Assembly (NCBI GenBank): GCA_002385675.1
Contig: DGDY01000243.1
Location: 1 to 5,016 of the forward strand
Direction of reading: 5' to 3'
From: Anaerolineales bacterium UBA3940
GTDB lineage: Bacteria; Chloroflexota; Anaerolineae; Aggregatilineales; UBA3940
DNA length: 5,016 nt
The translations under genes and the position numbers were made by a program. The notes beneath the pieces were generated by a model. It had not been told where the DNA came from. It saw only the letters and a program-made list of their open reading frames with translations, and did not search any database. Each line of letters begins with the position of its first letter. Within the stretch, counting starts at the first letter, position 1. Below, one piece after another: positions 1-5,016 of this stretch.

Positions 1-1
1 G

Positions 2-130
2 ACCGCCCGCCTGAGCCTCGGCAATGGGGTCGGTATTGCCGCCGCCTACTGGCTGCTCGGCGTGGGCTGGGCCATGGCGATAGCGGCCATCGGCCAGGCG
101 CTGCTGGCATCGTTTGGTGGTGGGCTGTAG
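2..130 (+). CDS. C-terminal fragment of a membrane protein, possibly MATE-type exporter (5' truncated by window edge)
   Basis: An open frame enters from the left edge and stops at TAG 128-130, giving the last 42 residues of a protein. The fragment is strongly hydrophobic: an Ala/Gly/Leu/Trp-rich stretch (GIAAAYWLLGVGWAMAIAAIG, here split as GIAAAYWLLG then VGWAMAIAAIG) looks like one or two closely spaced membrane helices, followed by QALLASFGGGL and the stop. A final helix with a GVGW-AMAI pattern and a short soluble tail resembles the C-termini of MATE or flippase-type transporters, but 42 residues are too few to assign a family. The stop lies 4 nt before the ATG of the ABC ATPase gene, so the two may be co-transcribed. 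The gene is coding on frame continuity and composition; its function is a weak guess. Confidence 0.55.
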   Translation, partial: TARLSLGNGVGIAAAYWLLGVGWAMAIAAIGQALLASFGGGL

Positions 131-134
131 CACC

Positions 135-857
135 ATGCCGTCTGACGAGAGCTTTATCGTCATACGGGACCTGCGGCGCACCTACCGGCTCGGCGACACC
201 GTCGTCAGGGCGCTCGACGGTATCAACCTGGACATCGAGCGTGGCGACTTCCTCGTGCTGATGGGGCCGAGCGGCAGCGGCAAGAGCACGCTGCTGAACC
301 TGCTCGGCGGGCTGGACCGGCCCGACGGCGGCACGCTCATCGTCGACGGGCGCGATGTGAGCACGCTCGACCAGAACGAGCTGGCGCTCTACCGGCAGCG
401 CTCGGTCGGCTTCGTTTTCCAGTCGTTCAACCTCATCCCGACGATGACCGCGCTGGAGAACGTCGCCTTCCCGATGATCTTCTCCGGCGTGCCGCCCGCC
501 GAGCGCAACGCTCGCGCGGCGGAACTGCTCGATGCGCTGGGGCTGGCCGACCGCAAGCACCACAAGCCGACGGAGATGTCCGGCGGGCAGCAGCAGCGCG
601 TGGCGCTGGCCCGTGCGCTCGTCAACCATCCGACCATCCTGCTCGCGGACGAGCCGACCGGCAACCTGGACTCGAAGACCGGCGAGGAGATTCTGCAACT
701 GCTGAAAGAGCTGAACGAGCGCGGGCAAACCATTATCGTCGTGACGCATGACCCGCGCATTGCGGATTACGCCCGGAAAACCGTTCACCTGCTCGACGGC
801 AAGATTGTATCGGATGCGCCGTCCCGGCCATCCGTGCGCGTAACACCGGAGAGGTAG
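135..857 (+). CDS. ABC transporter ATP-binding protein, LolD/MacB class
   Basis: This is a 240-residue cytoplasmic ATPase that powers an FtsX/MacB-type permease, almost certainly the one encoded at 2881-4182. All nucleotide-binding motifs are intact: Walker A GPSGSGKST (44-52), Q-loop Gln96 in FVFQSFNLIP, signature MSGGQQQR (148-155), Walker B ILLADEP with catalytic Glu173, D-loop GNLD (176-179) and switch His205 in VVTHD. The FQSFNLIP-T-TALENV segment and the LADEPTGNLD box are typical of the LolD/MacB/FtsE group (COG1136). The length is normal for the family. I chose ATG 135 because homologues begin shortly before the first beta strand (here FIVIRDLRRTYRLG) and it lies 4 nt after the upstream stop. 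In-frame TTG 114 and GTG 117/120 would add up to 7 residues and overlap that gene. The Shine-Dalgarno is poor: only a GGTGG-type stretch 11 nt or more upstream. The next gene starts 2 nt after the stop. The exported substrate is unknown. Confidence 0.95.
   Translation: MPSDESFIVIRDLRRTYRLGDTVVRALDGINLDIERGDFLVLMGPSGSGKSTLLNLLGGLDRPDGGTLIVDGRDVSTLDQNELALYRQRSVGFVFQSFNLIPTMTALENVAFPMIFSGVPPAERNARAAELLDALGLADRKHHKPTEMSGGQQQRVALARALVNHPTILLADEPTGNLDSKTGEEILQLLKELNERGQTIIVVTHDPRIADYARKTVHLLDGKIVSDAPSRPSVRVTPER
848..854 (+). promoter_or_regulatory. Ribosome binding site of the CARDB-repeat protein gene
   Basis: GGAGAGG lies 5 nt before ATG 860 and is the best Shine-Dalgarno match in the window. 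It sits inside the last codons of the ATPase gene, so the two genes are packed for co-translation, and it fixes the start at 860 directly ahead of a signal peptide. Confidence 0.75.
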
Positions 858-859
858 CT

Positions 860-2884
860 ATGAGACGACTTCTAACCCTGCCCATCCTGCTTGCTGCTCT
901 CCTGCTGATCATGCCCGCCCCGGCGCTGGCGCAGGAGGGCGGCGCGGCACCCGCTTTCCGCATCGATGGCTGGTCTACCGACCCGGCCACTCTGCGGCGC
1001 GGGGACGAGTTCGACCTGACTGTGTCCTTCACCAATACCGGCGGCGAGGCGGCGACCGGCGTGTCGATCACCATCGGCCAGAGCACGACGTTTGTCGGGC
1101 TGGACAGCGGCGCGTTCATCGACCAGGTCGGGCCCGGCGAGTCCGGCAGCGGCAAGCTGCGCGTCGCGGTGTCGAACACGGTCACGACCGGGCATTACTC
1201 CATCCCGCTGCAGTTCAGCTACGGCGCGCCGAGCAGCCCTGGCATCCCGCTCGGCGAGGTCAAGACCATCGGCGTGCATGTCGAGGGGATGGCCCCGCCG
1301 GGGCAGGATGTCGGCCAGCCCGCTTTCGACATTGTGGAGTGGTCCGTCGAGCCGCAGACGCTGCGGCGCGGGCAGGAGTTTACGCTGACGGTGACGTTCG
1401 CCAACGTCGGCACGTGGAACGGCAACTCGGTCAACGTGGGCTTGGGCCAGGGGCAGAACTTTGTCGAGCTTCAGGGCGCGCCGACCATCCCCACCATCCG
1501 CATCGGCGAGAGCCAGACCGTCACGCTGCGCGGCGCGGTATCGAACACCATCACCACCGGGCACTACCAGCTTCCGGTGCAGTTCGAGTACCACCATGAG
1601 GCGCAGGGCGGGCAGCGCCTTACCGAGACGGAGAACATCGGCGTGTACGTCGAGGGCATCGCGCCCAGCACCGGCCCGGACACCGGGCGACCGCAGATTG
1701 TGATTGCCGACTCCGCCGTGGAGGCGGGCGACAAGGAGGGCCAGATCAACCTGCGGCTGACGCTGCACAACGTCGGCAACCGCTGGGCGCGCGGCGTGGT
1801 CGTCAACCTCGGGCCGAGCGAGGTCTTTAGCCCGGCGGAGGGCAGTTCTGCCGTGTCCGTGCCGGAGGACATCGAGGTAGACGAGCAGGTCGAGGTGACG
1901 CTGCCGCTTGTGCTGCTGCGCTCGCCGGAGGGCCGCTTCACGCAGGACTTCACCATCGAGTATGCGAGTTACAGCGGCGGCAGCTACCAGACGACCGAGC
2001 GCGTGCCGATCTCGCTGACCGGCGGCGTGGCGCAGGCCCCGCGCCTGCTCGTCGAGACGTACGATGTCTCGCCGACCCCGGTCACGCCGGGCGCGTCGTT
2101 CGACCTCACTCTCACGGTGGTCAACGTGGGCGATGGCCCGGCGGAGCAGGTCTTTGTGCGGCTGCTGGAGCTTGGGCCGCTCGCCCCGGTGGGCAGCAGC
2201 AACGTGCGCTTTGTGGAGCGCATTGAGGCAGGCCAGCGCATCGACCTGACCTACCGGCTCGCGGCGAGCGGTAGCGCCGAAGATGGGCTGGTGGCCTTCA
2301 ACGTCGAGCTGACATATGACGATGCGTTCGGTGTTGAGACGACCGAGACGGTGAACATCAGCCTGGCGATCACCGCCGTGCCGCACTTCTACATCGGCTT
2401 CTTTGAGGAAGTGCCGCAGCCGGTGCGGGTCGGCGAGGTGATCGAACTGCCCATCGAGGTCATCAACATCGGCGAGAACCGGGTTAACGTCAGCACCATT
2501 GAGGTGACGAGTGACGCCTTTGCCGTGCGCAACGGCTCGATCTACCTCGGCCCGCTGGACGGCGGCACGTCAGGCACGATTGTACCGGAGGCCGAGGCGC
2601 TGCGGCCCGGCGTCGCCGAGATCGTCGTGACCGTGCACTATCTGGACAATTTCCAGCAGCCGCAGACGCTCAGCGAGACGATTACCGTCGAGGTAGAGAG
2701 CAACGGCACCGGCGGCAACGGCGCGGCGCGTGAGGACAGCAGCCGCCCGGCCCGCAACGGCAGCGCCGCCGCTGAGGGCGATGGCACGCTGACCTTCGGG
2801 CAGCGGCTGTGGCGCGGCATCCTGGGCTTCCTGGGGCTTGGCACGCGCCCCGTCGATGCAAGCCTGGCAGGGCTTGAGCAATGA
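860..2884 (+). CDS. Exported multi-domain CARDB/NEW3-like (COG1361-type) repeat protein, partner of the ABC transporter
   Basis: A 674-residue secreted protein. Residues 1-24 are a signal peptide: MRR, a Leu-rich core, then PALA before Gln25, a good signal peptidase I site with no lipobox Cys. The mature part reads as five beta-rich Ig-like domains of about 105-115 residues: 33-146, 156-269, 278-388, 394-504 and 508-613. Each has the CARDB/NEW3 pattern, a 'P..LRRG.EF.LTV.F.N.G' type opening (P42, P165, P408 and related) followed by Glu/Gly turns and a closing strand. Domains 1 and 2 are about half identical at a constant 123-residue offset. A Gly/Ser/Asn-rich linker (about 614-641) leads to a short amphipathic segment, FGQRLWRGILGFLGLG (647-661 region), and a 13-residue tail. 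There is no transmembrane anchor and no catalytic motif. The gene lies between the ATPase (2 nt gap) and the permease (ATGA overlap), so a role as extracytoplasmic subunit, adaptor or substrate-binding surface is inferred. The alternative is a cell-surface or S-layer-like protein exported by the transporter. Confidence 0.85.
   Translation: MRRLLTLPILLAALLLIMPAPALAQEGGAAPAFRIDGWSTDPATLRRGDEFDLTVSFTNTGGEAATGVSITIGQSTTFVGLDSGAFIDQVGPGESGSGKLRVAVSNTVTTGHYSIPLQFSYGAPSSPGIPLGEVKTIGVHVEGMAPPGQDVGQPAFDIVEWSVEPQTLRRGQEFTLTVTFANVGTWNGNSVNVGLGQGQNFVELQGAPTIPTIRIGESQTVTLRGAVSNTITTGHYQLPVQFEYHHEAQGGQRLTETENIGVYVEGIAPSTGPDTGRPQIVIADSAVEAGDKEGQINLRLTLHNVGNRWARGVVVNLGPSEVFSPAEGSSAVSVPEDIEVDEQVEVTLPLVLLRSPEGRFTQDFTIEYASYSGGSYQTTERVPISLTGGVAQAPRLLVETYDVSPTPVTPGASFDLTLTVVNVGDGPAEQVFVRLLELGPLAPVGSSNVRFVERIEAGQRIDLTYRLAASGSAEDGLVAFNVELTYDDAFGVETTETVNISLAITAVPHFYIGFFEEVPQPVRVGEVIELPIEVINIGENRVNVSTIEVTSDAFAVRNGSIYLGPLDGGTSGTIVPEAEALRPGVAEIVVTVHYLDNFQQPQTLSETITVEVESNGTGGNGAAREDSSRPARNGSAAAEGDGTLTFGQRLWRGILGFLGLGTRPVDASLAGLEQ
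956..1666 (+). repeat. In-gene tandem repeat, two 114-residue copies with a 369-nt period
   Basis: Residues 33-146 and 156-269 of the CARDB protein align without gaps at a fixed offset of 123 codons. By hand I count about 55 identical residues of 114. Best-conserved blocks are TLRRG-EF-LTV-F-N-G, the AVSNT-TTGHY segment (103-113 and 226-236) and GV-VEG-AP at the end. The 12-mer CTGCGGCGCGGG recurs at 992-1003 and 1361-1372, exactly 369 nt apart. Domains 3 to 5 share the fold pattern but are far more diverged, so this pair looks like a later duplication. Confidence 0.85.
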
Positions 2885-4182
2885 CCTTTCGCGACCTGAT
2901 CCGGCTGGTGTGGTCGAACCTGCGGCGGATGCGCGGGCGCGCGCTGATGACCGCGCTCGGCGTGCTGATTGGCACGGCGGCGATTGTCGTGCTGATCTCG
3001 CTGGCGGCGGGCCTGCGGCAGAGCGCGGTCGGGGACCTCTCGCAGTTCGGCCCTGTTAACCAGATCACGGTGCTGCCGGGCGCGATCTTCCAGTCGTTTG
3101 GCGCGACGGGCATCAGCAGCGACGCCGTGCTCACCCCGCGCCGCCTCGAAGAGATCGCCCGCATGGACGGCGTCACCGCCGTCACGCCGCGCGAGCAGGT
3201 CGCTGTGCCGACGACCATCAAGCTGGACCGGCTGGTCGCCTCGACCACACTCACTGGCATCGACGCGCGGGCGGTCCGCGCGATGGGCACGCTTGCGCAG
3301 GGCTCGCCGCAGCTTGGCCGCTGGACGGCGATCGTGGGCGCGCGCGTCGGCGAGCAGTTTGTCGACCCGCGCCGCCGCACCACCGTGCAGAGCGACGAGC
3401 CGCTCGACCTGTACGGGCGCACGCTCCAGGTCGAACTGACACGCGTGGAAGAGGATGGTAAGACCTCAACGCGCACGGTGCGGTTGCGCGTTGGCGGGGT
3501 GTTGGCGGAAGGCGCGGGGCAGGACGACTACTCGATCTTCATTGCGCTGGAGGATGCCGAGGACCTTGTGACCTGGTATCAGGGCCAGCGCCCCGACCGC
3601 CGCAACGACGGGTACTCGCAGGCGGTGATCATCGTTGACGACCCGGAGAAGGTGCTCAAGATCGAGCAGGAGCTGCTTCTGGAAGGCTTTCTGGCCTTCT
3701 CCGCGCGCTCAACGCTCCAGCAGATTAACGTGATCTTCGCGGTCATTCAGGCCGCGTTCGGCGGCATTGGCGCGATTGCGCTGATCGTCGCCGCCATCGG
3801 CATCGCCAACACGATGATCATGTCCATCCTGGAGCGCACGCGTGAGATCGGGCTGATGAAGGCGCTCGGCGCGACGAACCGCGACGTGATGAGCATCTTC
3901 ATCGCAGAGGCGGGCGCGATCGGGCTGCTTGGCGGGGTGGGCGGCGTGGTGTTCGGCGCGGGCATCGCCAAGATCATCGACCTGATCGCACAGGCGTACA
4001 TCAACAACCAGCTTGCGGCCTCCGGCGCGACAGGCGACGCCGGGCTAAGCCTCGCCGTGATCCCGCTCTGGCTGCCGGTTTTCGCCATTGTGTTCTCGCT
4101 GATCATCGGGCTGGCGTCGGGCATCTACCCGGCGCTGCGAGCCGTCCAGCTTGACCCGGTCAAGGCCCTCAAGTACGAGTAG
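2881..4182 (+). CDS. ABC transporter permease, MacB/FtsX family (type VII)
   Basis: A 433-residue membrane protein with the four-helix type VII layout. TM1 is at about 21-43, after a short basic cytoplasmic N-terminus (RRMRGR). A large extracytoplasmic MacB-core-like domain spans about 44-285. TM2 is about 286-312, TM3 about 338-368 and TM4 about 395-417. The FtsX-domain hallmark ERTREIGLMKALGATNRD follows TM2 at 318-335 and is the segment that couples to the ATPase. The C-terminus IYPALRA..LDPVKALKYE is also typical. Unlike E. coli MacB, no ATPase is fused to it; the separate ATPase is encoded at 135-857. Such permeases convert ATP hydrolysis into periplasmic or extracytoplasmic motion rather than forming a channel. 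The start codon overlaps the previous stop as ATGA (2881-2884), with AGGG at 2869-2872 and an 8-nt spacer, which indicates translational coupling to the CARDB gene. Family and topology are secure; the cargo (peptide, lipid, lipoprotein or macrolide-like compound) is not. Confidence 0.95.
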   Translation: MTFRDLIRLVWSNLRRMRGRALMTALGVLIGTAAIVVLISLAAGLRQSAVGDLSQFGPVNQITVLPGAIFQSFGATGISSDAVLTPRRLEEIARMDGVTAVTPREQVAVPTTIKLDRLVASTTLTGIDARAVRAMGTLAQGSPQLGRWTAIVGARVGEQFVDPRRRTTVQSDEPLDLYGRTLQVELTRVEEDGKTSTRTVRLRVGGVLAEGAGQDDYSIFIALEDAEDLVTWYQGQRPDRRNDGYSQAVIIVDDPEKVLKIEQELLLEGFLAFSARSTLQQINVIFAVIQAAFGGIGAIALIVAAIGIANTMIMSILERTREIGLMKALGATNRDVMSIFIAEAGAIGLLGGVGGVVFGAGIAKIIDLIAQAYINNQLAASGATGDAGLSLAVIPLWLPVFAIVFSLIIGLASGIYPALRAVQLDPVKALKYE

Positions 4183-4190
4183 GGCTGCGC

Positions 4191-4211
4191 GGGCAGGACT
4201 CAGACCTGCCC
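4191..4211 (+). other. GC-rich hairpin just after the permease gene
   Basis: GGGCAGG (4191-4197) and CCTGCCC (4205-4211) form a perfect 7-bp stem around a 7-nt loop, ACTCAGA, starting 9 nt after the permease stop. No T-tract follows, so it is not a terminator by itself. It may protect the 3' end of the operon transcript or pause polymerase ahead of the stronger hairpin downstream. Confidence 0.45.
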
Positions 4212-4227
4212 CCATCGCAAAAAGCCA

Positions 4228-4261
4228 AGCCAGACTGCACGCAGTCTGGCTCTTGTTGTTT
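4228..4261. terminator. Bidirectional rho-independent terminator between convergent genes
   Basis: AGCCAGACTG (4228-4237) and CAGTCTGGCT (4242-4251) form a perfect 10-bp stem with loop CACG. On the plus strand it is followed by CTTGTTGTTT (4252-4261), a moderate T-rich tract that would end the ABC operon. On the minus strand the same stem is followed by TGGCTTTTTGCG, with five T in a row (4223-4219), serving the response regulator gene. The position, between two convergent stops, fits a shared terminator. Confidence 0.8.
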
Positions 4262-4283
4262 GGCTTGTATTGTCGACCTTCAT

Positions 4284-4985
4284 TCAGGATGCTCTGCCGC
4301 CTGTGCCGCCAGCCGGCGGATAGGGTGGATACGTAAACAGGCGATGCTGCGCGGCGAGGCTCGCCGCCGCCGCCCGGTTCGAGACGTTCAGCTTGGCGAA
4401 CAGCCGTGCCACATAGTTGCGGGCCGCGCCGGTGCTCACGTTCAGCCGGTCGGCGATCTCTTTGTTGGTCAGCCCTTCGGCGATGGAACTCAGGATCAGT
4501 CGCTCCCGCCACGACAGGTCGGCGAAAGCGCTCCTCGGGTAGTCCCGGGTCACGTGGTTGATCTCGTCGATCTGCGCCGCAAGGCAATCGGGCGACAGCA
4601 GATTCTCGCCGCGCCGCACCCGGTTCAGGATGTCTGTGAAGCGCTTGGCGCACGAAAGCTGCTTCAGCGCGTAGGCGGATGCCCCGGCGGCCATCGCGGC
4701 GTACAGGTCTTGCCTGCTGGGGTGGGAAGCGAACAGGATCACCCGGCAGCCTTCCACCGCCGAGATGATGCGACGGCAGGCTTCCGCACTGGAGAGGTCG
4801 GGCAGGCTGTCGTCCAGAATGACGATCTCCGGGCGGAGCGTGGTTGCCAGCCGGATCCCCTCTGCAGCGGTATCGGCTTCGCCGACGATCTGACCGTTGC
4901 CGTGCCGCTCGACGAGGCAGCGCAGCCCTTCACGGACCACCGGGTGGTCGTCCACGATCAGTACTCGCGTGGTTAAAGTTTTCAT
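4284..4985 (-). CDS. NarL/FixJ-family response regulator with LuxR-type HTH
   Basis: A 233-residue cytoplasmic transcription regulator. The receiver domain spans about 6-122, with acidic pair Asp12-Asp13, phosphoacceptor Asp58 in VILDDSLPD, and Tyr105 and Lys108 in SAYALK. The usual Thr/Ser after the fourth strand is Ala86 (ILFASH), followed by Ser87. A LuxR/GerE HTH follows at about 156-217, with the hallmark RERLIL, EGLTNKEIADRLNVS and FAKLNVSNRA segments. The C-terminus is a short Pro/Gly-rich tail (YPPYPPAGGTGG). I start at ATG 4985 because MKTLTTRVLIVDDHP is the normal family N-terminus. The frame stays open further upstream only because it runs into adapter sequence at 4998-5016, which adds a false MYKRQ-type leader. 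Just ahead of the start AGGG is only 2 nt from ATG, so the ribosome site is weak or lies differently. The cognate kinase and the promoter are beyond the contig end. The target genes are unknown; the convergent transporter operon is not an obvious target. Confidence 0.92.
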   Translation of the reverse strand: MKTLTTRVLIVDDHPVVREGLRCLVERHGNGQIVGEADTAAEGIRLATTLRPEIVILDDSLPDLSSAEACRRIISAVEGCRVILFASHPSRQDLYAAMAAGASAYALKQLSCAKRFTDILNRVRRGENLLSPDCLAAQIDEINHVTRDYPRSAFADLSWRERLILSSIAEGLTNKEIADRLNVSTGAARNYVARLFAKLNVSNRAAAASLAAQHRLFTYPPYPPAGGTGGRAS

Positions 4986-4997
4986 ATCCCTGTCTCT

Positions 4998-5016
4998 CTG
5001 TCTCTTATACACATCT
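4998..5016. other. Nextera/Tn5 mosaic-end adapter left on the contig end (non-genomic)
   Basis: The last 19 bases, CTGTCTCTTATACACATCT, are the exact reverse complement of the Tn5 mosaic end AGATGTGTATAAGAGACAG used in transposase-based sequencing libraries. It ends flush with the window end, as expected for untrimmed adapter at a contig terminus. It should be masked; the first nine residues of a longer regulator frame derive from here and the adjoining bases. Confidence 0.96.

Noticed and set aside
114..134. TTG 114 or GTG 117/120 as start of the ABC ATPase
   Set aside because: These would add up to seven residues not expected in the family and overlap the upstream gene, without a better ribosome site. 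ATG 135 is preferred, although the Shine-Dalgarno is weak for any of them.
872..2386. A 504-codon open frame on the minus strand, antisense to the CARDB gene
   Set aside because: It is a by-product of high GC with G/C-rich third positions. Its translation is Arg/Ala/His/Asp-rich with no recognisable domain, and the plus-strand frame has a signal peptide, a good ribosome site and repeated domains.
4045..4653. A minus-strand open frame spanning the permease end, the terminator and part of the regulator
   Set aside because: It runs across two well-supported coding regions in other frames and through the terminator hairpin, and its translation shows no domain.
4260..4976. A 238-codon plus-strand frame opposite the response regulator
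   Set aside because: The minus frame encodes a complete receiver plus LuxR HTH with motifs in place. The plus frame has no domain pattern and would cross the convergent terminator region.
4986..5012. Upstream start adding nine residues to the response regulator
   Set aside because: The added codons come from the Tn5 adapter and the bases next to it. The family N-terminus begins at ATG 4985.
1..5016. CRISPR arrays, tRNA or rRNA genes, insertion sequences, attachment sites
   Set aside because: I saw no short regularly spaced repeats, no cloverleaf-like or rRNA-like segments, no transposase and no terminal inverted repeats. The mosaic end at the right edge is a library adapter, not a resident transposon.

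Overview
The window is GC-rich coding sequence with strong G/C bias at third codon positions. It reads as the right-hand end of a bacterial draft contig: the last 19 bases are a Nextera/Tn5 sequencing adapter, not genome. Gene content and layout suggest Chloroflexota, because an ABC ATPase, an exported CARDB/NEW3-type repeat protein (COG1361-like) and a stand-alone MacB/FtsX-type permease sit next to a NarL-type regulator. That taxonomic call is inferred from remembered gene contexts, not from a search.

Layout: 2-130 is the C-terminal end of a membrane protein, possibly a MATE-type exporter. From 135 to 4182 lie three tightly packed plus-strand genes: a LolD/MacB-class ATPase (135-857), a 674-residue secreted protein of about five Ig-like CARDB domains (860-2884), and a four-helix FtsX/MacB-type permease (2881-4182). 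The junctions are 2 nt and a 4-nt ATGA overlap, so the three are probably one translationally coupled operon. Positions 4183-4283 are intergenic, with a GC-rich hairpin and a strong bidirectional terminator hairpin. A NarL/LuxR-family response regulator follows on the minus strand (4284-4985), converging on the operon. The sequence ends in adapter (4998-5016).

Working model (inference): the ATPase and permease form a type VII (MacB-like) ABC mechanotransmission complex, and the CARDB protein is its exported partner, in the place where a MacA/HlyD-type adaptor is found in MacAB systems. No such adaptor, outer-membrane channel or sensor kinase is visible here. The response regulator is convergent and separated by a terminator, so nothing in the sequence shows that it controls the transporter. 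The most notable items are the adapter at the contig end, which creates a false N-terminal extension on the regulator; the ATPase-CARDB-permease cassette; the 123-residue-period tandem repeat; and the loss of the conserved receiver Thr/Ser in the regulator.
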